From CAZFJG01 sp964410915 (lineage in GTDB: Bacteria > Synergistota > Synergistia > Synergistales > JAFGMB01): a stretch of DNA of 64,000 bases. The first letter of the stretch is position 1. Each line of letters begins with the position of its first letter. The stretch is taken from NCBI GenBank assembly GCA_964410915.1, contig CAYPIU010000001.1:62001-126000 (forward strand). Reading direction: 5' to 3'. Below are positions 29,105 through 36,647 of the stretch, in pieces. Under the pieces are notes generated by a model. The model was not told the DNA's origin. It did not search any database and saw only the letters and a list, made by a program, of their open reading frames with translations. Position numbers and translations under genes: made by a program.

Positions 29105-29962
29105 CTGATAAAACGGTTAATTCAAATCTTAATCATAATCTTTTTTGTAATTTATTTTACTTTTTCTGAAGGTCAAGCATCCAAGTCTCCAGCCGAAAAG
29201 ATCTGGAGTGTAACTCCCTGTCTTGGGATGGTAACTTCCTTTATTGGCGGTGTACATGTAGATGTTGAGAGTCTGACTGTACGAGTAAATGATGATCTGG
29301 TCCTAAGCAATGATCTCAATGCTTACGAGGGAGATATTGATATAATTGCTCTTGACTTCAAAGAAGCGGGTTCTATGGGATTCAGGGATGATAACACTAC
29401 AAATATTCATTTCCTGTATAAAAATATTCCTGTACCCAGAGACAGTGTTAACTCTCTGTTTTATGATCCTGCTGCTCTTCCTTTCATTGGGCAGAAGGTT
29501 ATGAATGTTCTTGCCGAACTTCAGCCATTTAATTACCCATATTTTCAGAGAAAGCTTGCAGAATTCAGAACGAGACTCCAGAGCACGGTTCTTGTAGGAA
29601 GAAAACTCCTTGAAGGTGTCAAGATCTTTAATGTTTCCATGCACGGGAAATATCTTCTCCAGGCTGCTGGTTGCGAAATAAAGGATGTTCCCGAGAACTT
29701 CTTTGAAATGATCGAATCCCCTGAAAGTATTGATTATTATATAGAGATCTTTTCGCAGAGTCAGGAGAATGGGTTGTTGGCAGTTGCCGACGTATGGACA
29801 CCGAAACCCATTAAAGATCTTATACAGGAAGATAATTATGGGATCATACTTCCTGAACCCCGGCTTGAAAACGAAATTATTCTTTATTTACATCAACAGT
29901 ATCTATCAGTCTGGGATGAAATGCGGCAGAAAGATTTCTCCCGGAATTCCAAAAGAGATTAA
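29105..29962 (+). CDS. Exported, divergent ZnuA/TroA-like substrate-binding protein; non-canonical start
   Basis: Translating upstream of the first ATG (29228) gives a classic Sec signal: a KR pair, a long run of Ile/Leu/Phe (RLIQILIIIFFVIYF) and a polar SEGQASKSP end. The true start must therefore lie near 29102-29108, right after an in-frame TAA at 29099. The only codons there are ATT, CTG and ATA, with AAAGGGATGG upstream. The mature part resembles metal-binding ABC solute-binding proteins: MVTSFIGGVHVDV, FYDPAALPFIGQKVMNVLAELQPFNYPYFQRKLAEF, and MHGKYLLQAAGCEI. The usual HxWLDP metal ligand is replaced by LFYDP, and I do not see the first His. No permease or ATPase genes are adjacent. Zinc or manganese binding is uncertain. 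Confidence 0.6.
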   Translation: MIKRLIQILIIIFFVIYFTFSEGQASKSPAEKIWSVTPCLGMVTSFIGGVHVDVESLTVRVNDDLVLSNDLNAYEGDIDIIALDFKEAGSMGFRDDNTTNIHFLYKNIPVPRDSVNSLFYDPAALPFIGQKVMNVLAELQPFNYPYFQRKLAEFRTRLQSTVLVGRKLLEGVKIFNVSMHGKYLLQAAGCEIKDVPENFFEMIESPESIDYYIEIFSQSQENGLLAVADVWTPKPIKDLIQEDNYGIILPEPRLENEIILYLHQQYLSVWDEMRQKDFSRNSKRD

Positions 29963-30030
29963 TCTGCCGCCTATGCGGTAAGTTTCCTTCAAACTGATCG
30001 ATGATATTCAACAGAGAAAGTACCGGGAAT

Positions 30031-31071
30031 TTATTTGTCAAGTTGAATATTCCCGTTACCCTTAAGGAAATGACCTATTACACACGAAGAGCTGAATCCT
30101 GTTTGTCTAAGTTTATGAAGAGTTTCCGATGCATTTTCCTCGGGTAATGACAATAGAAGACCACCTGAAGTCTGAGCGTCAAAAACCATGTCTGTGAGAC
30201 TTTCTGGAAAGGCATCCCTGTTCATAACCCTATCTTCATATTGAATACGGTTATTGTAGGTTCCTGCAGGAAGGAGGCCCATTTCTGCAAGATCTATCGT
30301 ACCAGGAAGGAGAGGAATATTTTCAAGGTTCATCGAAAAATCAAGCTCCCCATCTGACAACATATCAAGTAAATGTCCCGCCAGTCCAAAACCGGTTACA
30401 TCTGTACAGGCCTTAACATTGCGCAGAAGATCTTCATTAAGCTTCAAGGGTACGTCATTTAAAGTAGACATCCATTTTTCAGCTTCCTCAGGTCCGGAAG
30501 GATCTTCTACCATATCTGCTTTTATGGCTGTTGATATTACACCCGTGCCAATGGGTTTAGTAAGAATAAGAACATCGCCTGCTTCAGAGCCTGTAACTTT
30601 CCACATTCTCGACAATTCAACCTCACCGTAAACACTCAAGCCATATTTAGGTTCTTCATCCTCAACGCTATGTCCGCCGACAAGAAATGCGCCCGCTTCC
30701 GAGACTTTTCTATGTCCTCCCCGTAGGATCTTTTCAAGGATATCAAGACCTAACGTCTTGATGGGAAATCCCACGATGTTAAGGGCTACAAAGGGCTTCC
30801 CTCCCATTGCAAAGATGTCACTTATTGCATTGGCAGCAGCTATCTCTCCCCATTTCTCAGGGTTATCAACAATAGGAGTAACAAAATCAAGGGTTAAAAC
30901 ACCAGCCCTGAAATCATCTATAGTCCACATTGCAGCATCCTCCCCTGAAATCCAGCTGGATAAAAGTCTTTCATGGGACGCATGGGGAATATTCTGAAGT
31001 GCTTTTTCAAGGTCCGCCGGACCTATTTTAGCTGCTCACCCGCTAGTTCGGGCCATTTCCGTAAGTCTGAT
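30031..31071 (-). CDS. selD: Selenide, water dikinase (selenoprotein, UGA = Sec)
   Basis: SelD makes selenophosphate from selenide and ATP for selenocysteine and selenouridine. The frame open from 30930 lacks the N-terminus; extending it through a TGA at 31038-31036 gives IRLTEMARTSGUAAKIGP, where U aligns with the catalytic Cys/Sec of the family. Further motifs are LDFVTPIVDNPEKWGEIAAANAISDIFAMGGKP, LVGGHSVEDEEPKYGLSV, CTDVTGFGLAGHLL and DAQTSGGLLLSLP. The conserved IRLTE begins at an ATC codon (31071), 9 nt after AGGAGG. The first ATG (31056) is 24 nt from that site, so an AUC start, or an ATG miscalled as ATC, is likely. From ATC the protein is 346 residues, matching E. coli SelD. It lies downstream of birA on the same strand. 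selA, selB and selC are not in the window. Confidence 0.92.
31010..31038 (-). promoter_or_regulatory. UGA codon and SECIS-like hairpin in selD
   Basis: The UGA (31038-31036) is followed by AGGTCC-GGC-GGACCT, a perfect 6-bp stem. Its G-containing apical loop begins 17 nt after UGA, within the 16-37 nt range known for bacterial SECIS elements bound by SelB. The stem-loop is inside the coding region, as expected in bacteria. Confidence 0.75.
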
Positions 31072-31103
31072 AACAGGCCACCTCCTTATATAAGGTTATA
31101 TCA

Positions 31104-31130
31104 ATTATAACATATAATAATAGTTGTCTA
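31104..31130 (-). promoter_or_regulatory. Possible internal promoter of selD
   Basis: On the minus strand TAGACA (31130-31125) is followed after 15 nt by TATAAT (31109-31104), within and after the birA stop. The spacing is short, so activity is uncertain; read-through from birA is the alternative. Confidence 0.4.
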
Positions 31131-32123
31131 CTGTAAAGGTGCATGTATAACATCCCCGACAGAAAATGTTTGTGTGTTGCCTTCTGCGTTTTCGAGGATC
31201 AATTCTCCTTTGGATGTTATACCAGTAGCTGTACCAGAATAGGTTTCATTTTCTGTAAGAATACTTACGGATCTACCAATGGTCGAACATTCATGGGAAT
31301 AACTTTCTATTATCTCTTCCGAACCTTTCTGTTCAAAAATCGATAATATTGATGAAAAGTATGTAAGTATTTCCGCAATCAGCTTAGATGAATTAATATA
31401 TTTCCCGGTTATTTCCTTCAGTGTAACAATGTTTCTATGCAATTCATTGGATAAGTAGATCCTTTCGGTATTTACATTAATACCTATGCCTGTTACAACA
31501 TAATGGACCATATCAGTTTCCATTGATGCTTCAGAAAGGATGCCGCAAAGTTTTGCTTCTTTATAAAGAATATCATTTGGCCATTTGAGGTCACATTTAA
31601 TTCCTGTTACTGATTTTATTGCATTTACCACTGCCATAGCTGTTACGAGATTTAATATCTGGATCCTGGAAGGTTCTATACGGGGCCTTGTTATTATCGA
31701 CATGTATATACCGTTGTCTGGAGAGATCCAGGTCCGATTCTTCCTTCCACGTCCGGAAAGCTGTTTACCAGCTATTACTGTAGCACCAGCACCTATTCCT
31801 TTTTTAGCGAGTTGTTTTGCTTCAGTCTGAGTGGAATATATGGAATCATGGTAGATGATATTTTCACCCCATGGACACCTGTCGTTGATACTTGCGGCTA
31901 TGTATGAAACAGAGACATCTGGTGGTAATTCGGAAAGGGTATAACCCTTATGAGGTATTGAATCTATTTTGAAACCCTCTGATCTGAGGTTTTCAATTGT
32001 TTTCCAGACCGACTGTCTTGTGGTACGGGACAGAGAAGACAAGACAGCACTTGAGACAATTGATCCACTATGTTTCAATAATGCTCTAAGGATAGTGGTC
32101 TTCGTGTGATTTGTCTTATGCAT
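31128..32123 (-). CDS. birA: Biotin operon repressor / biotin--protein ligase
   Basis: BirA activates biotin with ATP and attaches it to carboxylase subunits; the form with a helix-turn-helix also represses biotin genes. The 331-residue protein has the N-terminal DNA-binding domain (TTILRALLKHSGSIVSSAVLSSLSRTTRQSVWKTIENLRSEGF) and the catalytic domain: IYSTQTEAKQLAKKG, the biotin-binding GRGRKNRTWISPDNGIYMSI, LKWPNDILYKEAKLCGIL and GIGINVN. A C-terminal SH3-like part follows (IGRSVSIL...GELILENAEG). The ATG at 32123 has GGAGA upstream; the longer frame to 32243 runs into the prfB promoter region. Confidence 0.93.
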   Translation of the reverse strand: MHKTNHTKTTILRALLKHSGSIVSSAVLSSLSRTTRQSVWKTIENLRSEGFKIDSIPHKGYTLSELPPDVSVSYIAASINDRCPWGENIIYHDSIYSTQTEAKQLAKKGIGAGATVIAGKQLSGRGRKNRTWISPDNGIYMSIITRPRIEPSRIQILNLVTAMAVVNAIKSVTGIKCDLKWPNDILYKEAKLCGILSEASMETDMVHYVVTGIGINVNTERIYLSNELHRNIVTLKEITGKYINSSKLIAEILTYFSSILSIFEQKGSEEIIESYSHECSTIGRSVSILTENETYSGTATGITSKGELILENAEGNTQTFSVGDVIHAPLQ

Positions 32124-32220
32124 TTTTTCTCTATCTCTCCTTTCTTGATCAGTAACGATGATATAATGAAAGTTCTTTGGACACAATGTTTTACAGGCAA
32201 CATATATTGGAGGTTTACAT

Positions 32221-33325
32221 ATGGTAGGAATAAATAACAACAATATGGTATTGGAAGAACTGCGTTCACTGGTAAGTGAATTGCAGGACAGTCTTTGACC
32301 CGATTGCAGAAAAGCAAAGGGTTAAAGAACTTGAGAAGCTTATTTCAGAACAGGGCTTCTGGGAAAGAGACGATTCTCATGTTCTCTCAAAGGAATTTTC
32401 AGCCAGACAGAATAAGCTTTCCGAACTGGAAGATATTCAAAACAAGTATGAAGATATAAATGCCATTGCGGAACTTTTAGCTGAAGCCGAAGACAATGAG
32501 CTTCAAAAGGAGTTTGTTGAGAGCTCTTCAACCTTAAAGGCCAGGATCGAGGAAGATAAACTCAAGTTGCTACTCAATGAGGAATACGACGAAAGAAGCG
32601 CAATTGTCTCTATTCACGGTGGTGCAGGTGGACTTGATTCCCAGGACTGGGCGGAAATGCTTTACCGTCTTTATCTCCGATGGGCGGAAAGAAGGAATTA
32701 TAAAGTAAAGATCATGGATCTCCTTCAGGATGAAGAAGCAGGGATTAAAAATGTTACCTTTCTTGTGGAGGGAGAAAATGCACATGGTTATTTGAAGTCT
32801 GAGATAGGGGTACACCGTTTGGTCAGAATATCTCCCTTTGATACTGCGAAAAGAAGACATACAAGTTTTGCCTCTGTAGATGTTTCTCCGGATCTCCCAG
32901 ATGACGTTGAGGTTGATATAAAGAATGAAGATCTAAGAGTTGATACTTTCCGCGCGAGTGGAGCTGGCGGGCAACATGTTAATATGACTGATTCTGCTGT
33001 AAGAATCACTCATTTCCCCTCGGGAATAGTGGTAAGTTGCCAAAATGAAAGATCGCAGCATATGAATCGTCATATGGCCATGCAGATATTGAAATCAAGG
33101 CTTTATGAAAGAATGGTAAAAGAACGACAAAAAGAACTGGATGAGCTCCAGGGAGAAAAAATGGAGATAAGCTGGGGTAGTCAGATAAGATCTTACGTAC
33201 TCCATCCCTACACTATGGTAAAAGACCACCGGACAGATCATGAAACAGGAAATGTACAGGCTGTCCTGGATGGAGCTATCGATGATTTTATAATGGCATA
33301 TCTGATGTGGAATAAATGCAGATAG
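32221..33325 (+). CDS. prfB: Peptide chain release factor 2, with programmed +1 frameshift
   Basis: RF2 terminates translation at UGA and UAA. Translation starts at ATG 32221 (GGAGG 6 nt upstream) and reads MVGINNNNMVLEELRSLVSELQDSL, then meets an in-frame TGA at 32296. A +1 shift at CTT-TGA-C continues as DPIAEKQRVKELEKLISEQGFW. With the shift the product is 367 residues. Later motifs are YRLYLRWAERRNYKV, the GGQ catalytic loop in RASGAGGQHVNMTDSAVRI and the stop-recognition region between. The separate frame beginning at 32276 (GTG) is an artefact of the shift. It is divergent from birA; a TGA-TATAAT extended -10 lies at 32159-32167. Confidence 0.95.
32287..32299 (+). promoter_or_regulatory. 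prfB: RF2 autoregulatory frameshift site
   Basis: A Shine-Dalgarno-like AGGA lies a few nt before CTT TGA C. This is the classical arrangement in which slow RF2-dependent termination at UGA lets the ribosome slip from CUU to UUU (+1), so RF2 controls its own synthesis. Confidence 0.93.
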
Positions 33326-33374
33326 ATTTACACAGATCAGACTTTTACAAGTCAGACAAAAGGCGAGGTGCATT

Positions 33375-35198
33375 ATGAAAAAATTCTTTTTAAGCTTTTG
33401 CCTGTTTCTTTTCTGTCTGGTATTTTTACTTCCATCTCAAGGTTTTACGAAACCTTTTATTCCGAACAGCAGTGTGATGGATATTTCTGAAGTGAGACCA
33501 GGGATGAAAGGGAAGGCTGTTACAGTAATATCAGGCAGGACCAGGGTAAGTTTTCCAGTTGAGGTTATAAGTATGGTTCCCAGGAAAGGTTCTCCCGGAA
33601 ACCTGATCCTTGTAAAAGCGAAGGGCCCTGTTATTGAAAAAACGGGTGGGATTGCTTCAGGTATGAGTGGAAGTCCTGTTTACATAAACGATAAACTTAT
33701 CGGTGCCATAGGTTATGGCTGGAATTTTTCCGAACATGATCTTGGACTCGTTACACCCTTAAAGGATATGGTTGATATCTGGGAATGGCCTGAGAATTAC
33801 CCTGACTTTCCCTCTCCGGTCAAAGTAAAATATTCAGCATCTGATGATATAGAAACTGGATCCGAAAGCATGGATATTATTTCTGACAATGTTGATATCC
33901 TGCTTACAGAGGATGAGATCTTTTCGAAAAGCACGCCTCTCTTTGCAACGGGTCTAAGCAGGAGAGCCATGATGAACATCGGTAATATCCTTGAAGAAAA
34001 GATTGTTGCGGGCGGTATGAGCAGTTCGCAACTTCCAGTTGAATATAAGGCTTCTCTAAAACCAGGTGACGCGGTTGGTGTTCTTCTTGCATGGGGAGAC
34101 GTATCAATGGGAGCAACTGGTACCCTTACATCGATATCGAATGAAGGAAGATTTATTGCTTTTGCACATCCATTTCTTAATAGGGGTAATGTTGCATATC
34201 CTCTTACTAGGGCATGGATACATGATGTTATCCCAAGTATTAAATCACCCTTCAAACTTGGGACTCCACTTTCTATAGTGGGATGTGTTACTCAGGACCG
34301 ACCTCAGGGTATAGGAGGCAGAATAGGTCTTTTTCTCCCTTCTGTGGAGGTATCCTTAAACTTTGCGGATATTGAAACTTCTGATACTGTTCGAAAGAAG
34401 AAGAGATTTCAAATGGCTTATGATCCTTTTCTCATATCTACGATCTTTCCAGAAATGGTCCTGGGTTCCATAGATGATCTATGGGGAAGAAAAGGTGAAG
34501 GGACTTTCAGGGTCAACCTTGAAGTAGAGGGTGGGACTCTTCCGAAAGGCTGGAGTGTAACAAACTATTTCTTTTCTGATAAAGATGTGGCTTCTGAAAC
34601 TGTTGATAACCTGAAAGAAATAACAAATCTTATAGCACTTAATCCTTTTCGTGAGATCAAACCTTTAGGTTTCCACATGGATATAGAGGTTACATCACAA
34701 CCAAAAGTCCTCTATATCGAAAAGGTTTCTGTAGACAAAAAGATAGTCAAGCCTGGTGAGGAGATCAAAGTTGAAGTATTGCTGAGACCTTACAGAAAGA
34801 AACAGATCAAGAAGGAATTTACCCTGAAGGTACCGGAGAAAAGTTTCGGCCCCTGTGAAGTTATTGTCCGTGGAGGAGGGATCTCTCCTCTTGGTCAGGA
34901 GTCTATTGCCCGTGGTCTTGACACGATCTCCTCATTTTCACAATTGCTTGAAGAAATGAGTGCAAGAGAAGCAAATAATGAGGTAATTCTTGAATTTGTT
35001 TTCAACAATAGTCCGCAATTTTCACCAGTTGGCAACAATTCTGATGAGTCTCAGGAGCTATTAAGTGAAGTTAAGAAAAGAAGGATGGAAGAAGGAACTT
35101 TAAGGATCTTTAAATCAAATTATTTTGTCGAAGGCCTCTTGAGGAAAACCGTAACTGTAGATCCCGGAAATATTAAGGAACCCAAAAACATAAAGTAA
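33375..35198 (+). CDS. SpoIVB-type S55 serine peptidase domain protein, exported
   Basis: This 607-residue protein starts with a strong signal peptide (MKKFFLSFCLFLFCLVFLLPSQGF). An S55 (SpoIVB) peptidase domain follows: MDISEVRPGMKGKAVTVISG, VIEKTGGIASGMSGSPVYINDKLIGAIGYGW with the nucleophile Ser in GMSGSPV (98-100), and later GDAVGVLLAWGDVSMGATGTLT and FIAFAHPFLNRGNVAYPL. The C-terminal third (from about 440) is a predicted beta-rich domain (VLYIEKVSVDKKIVKPGEEIKVEVLLRPYRKK). In Bacillus, SpoIVB signals across the forespore membrane. No sporulation genes are seen here, so the envelope role is unknown. Similar proteins occur in Synergistota, Thermotogota and Acidobacteriota. Confidence 0.82.
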   Translation: MKKFFLSFCLFLFCLVFLLPSQGFTKPFIPNSSVMDISEVRPGMKGKAVTVISGRTRVSFPVEVISMVPRKGSPGNLILVKAKGPVIEKTGGIASGMSGSPVYINDKLIGAIGYGWNFSEHDLGLVTPLKDMVDIWEWPENYPDFPSPVKVKYSASDDIETGSESMDIISDNVDILLTEDEIFSKSTPLFATGLSRRAMMNIGNILEEKIVAGGMSSSQLPVEYKASLKPGDAVGVLLAWGDVSMGATGTLTSISNEGRFIAFAHPFLNRGNVAYPLTRAWIHDVIPSIKSPFKLGTPLSIVGCVTQDRPQGIGGRIGLFLPSVEVSLNFADIETSDTVRKKKRFQMAYDPFLISTIFPEMVLGSIDDLWGRKGEGTFRVNLEVEGGTLPKGWSVTNYFFSDKDVASETVDNLKEITNLIALNPFREIKPLGFHMDIEVTSQPKVLYIEKVSVDKKIVKPGEEIKVEVLLRPYRKKQIKKEFTLKVPEKSFGPCEVIVRGGGISPLGQESIARGLDTISSFSQLLEEMSAREANNEVILEFVFNNSPQFSPVGNNSDESQELLSEVKKRRMEEGTLRIFKSNYFVEGLLRKTVTVDPGNIKEPKNIK

Positions 35199-35217
35199 TC
35201 AAAGGTGTGAAAGGTAA

Positions 35218-35832
35218 TTGTTTATAACTCTTGAGGGAATTGATGGTTCAGGAAAGAGCACACAGGCAAGAAAACTATTCAATAATCTTTCACATAAACA
35301 TGGTGAAAGTAATGTAGTCTGGACAAGAGAACCTGGAGGTTGGGAAAGAGGGGACTTAATAAGGGACTTGTTATTGAATGATAATCTCAAACACGATCAT
35401 TCAGAATTATATCTTTTCCTTGTAGACCGGTGTGAGCATGTCAAGAGAGTGATCTTTCCCGCCCTTCTTGAGGGGAAAATCGTCCTTTGTGAGAGATATA
35501 CAGATTCGACCCTTGCTTATCAGGTTTGGGGCAGGGGTTTATCTTTTGAAAAGGTAAACAGCCTTTTTCTCTGGAGTGAGTTCCCAATCCCCGAATTAAC
35601 TTTATGGTTTGATATCAATGTTAATATTTCCCTCGAAAGACTTGTGGATAGAGGTTTTCATGACCGCATAGAGTCCGGAGGATATCCCTTCCTCAGAAAA
35701 GTGAGGCAAGGATATGAAGCTTTAAATAAAATGTATCCTGACAGAATAAAAAGAATCTGTGCCGACGGTTCTGAAGATTCAGTATCTAATGAGATATCGG
35801 AAATTATTAATAATATTCAGAGTTTAAAATAA
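35218..35832 (+). CDS. tmk: Thymidylate kinase
   Basis: Tmk phosphorylates dTMP to dTDP. The 204-residue protein has MFITLEGIDGSGKSTQARKL (P-loop 8-15), TREPGG, the DRCEH/LCERYTDSTLAYQ block with the catalytic DR(Y/H)-like residues, and LTLWFDINVNISLERL. TTG start with AAAGGTG upstream. It precedes holB, the usual order tmk-holB-ricT. Confidence 0.95.
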   Translation: MFITLEGIDGSGKSTQARKLFNNLSHKHGESNVVWTREPGGWERGDLIRDLLLNDNLKHDHSELYLFLVDRCEHVKRVIFPALLEGKIVLCERYTDSTLAYQVWGRGLSFEKVNSLFLWSEFPIPELTLWFDINVNISLERLVDRGFHDRIESGGYPFLRKVRQGYEALNKMYPDRIKRICADGSEDSVSNEISEIINNIQSLK

Positions 35833-35879
35833 GATGTTCCTGAATATGTCTAATTCTGTTTATGATGGTGATCTTTTTT

Positions 35880-36647
35880 ATGGTTAATTCTGTTGATTTT
35901 ATAAGAAACAGTAAGGGATTTAAAGATTTTATAAAATATCTTGAAGGAGGAACTCTTCCACAAGTACTTTGTGTGAAAGCTCCAAAGATTCTGCACGAGG
36001 ACTGTTCCAGAGTATTTGCAAAAGCTATTTTATGCAATAATTATATTGGTGATGATAATTGTTCATCCTGTAAGGAATGGCATGATGGTTCACACCCGGA
36101 CCTGATCTATTCGGGTCTTCCTGAAAAAGCTCCCGGAATAGACAGATGCAGGGAGATCCACAGTGAGTTGTGCTTGAGATCTGTGGTAGCAAAACATCGT
36201 GTTGCGGTTATATTTATGGCGGACAGGCTTTCAGTCCATGCATCCAATAATATGTTAAAACTGGCGGAAGAACCTCCAGAAAATGCTGTTATCATTTTTT
36301 TGCTGGAAGAATATAATCTTTTGCCGACACTCAGCAGTCGAGTATGGCCCGTAACTATTTCTCAACTACCACCTGCCAGTTCCAGACCAATTCCGGGATC
36401 AGACGAAGAATGGATAGAATGGTCCAGTGATCTACACAGGGAAGATACTGGTGAAATCTTAAAATTTATTGAAGCCTGGATCAGCTATGCACTTGAAAAC
36501 GGGGAATATATCAAGGCGGGCAAAATGGAAAAGATAAGGATAATTGCAAAAAGTCAAAAGATCTCTCAGGCGATGCTGGAAGATCTTATTATCTTAACTA
36601 TCAAGGAGGGAATTCCTTTTGAGCATATATTTGGTGATATTTGGTAA
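35880..36647 (+). CDS. holB: DNA polymerase III delta' subunit-like protein
   Basis: The delta' subunit is part of the clamp loader. The 255-residue protein is divergent but shows CNNYIGDDNCSSCKEWHDGSHPDLIYSG (zinc/HPDL region), IDRCREIHSEL, VVAKHRVAVIFMADRLSVHASNNMLKLAEEPPENAVIIFLLEE and LPTLSSRVWPV (SRC-box variant with W for C). The P-loop is degenerate (VKAPKILHEDCSR), as often in delta'. The ATG at 35880 is preferred because GGTGA lies 8 nt before it; the ATG at 35862 is an alternative. Position between tmk and ricT supports the call. Confidence 0.85.
   Translation: MVNSVDFIRNSKGFKDFIKYLEGGTLPQVLCVKAPKILHEDCSRVFAKAILCNNYIGDDNCSSCKEWHDGSHPDLIYSGLPEKAPGIDRCREIHSELCLRSVVAKHRVAVIFMADRLSVHASNNMLKLAEEPPENAVIIFLLEEYNLLPTLSSRVWPVTISQLPPASSRPIPGSDEEWIEWSSDLHREDTGEILKFIEAWISYALENGEYIKAGKMEKIRIIAKSQKISQAMLEDLIILTIKEGIPFEHIFGDIW

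Noticed and set aside
29095..29169. Small frame starting ATG 29095 (MVNSDKTVNS...), 24 codons
   Set aside because: It has a Shine-Dalgarno-like sequence, but the signal-peptide hydrophobicity is in the overlapping frame. It is more likely the remnant or true start of the exported protein than a separate gene.
32276..33325. prfB starting at GTG 32276
   Set aside because: MNCRTVF is out of frame with the RF2 N-terminus. The CTT-TGA-C frameshift explains the gene from ATG 32221.
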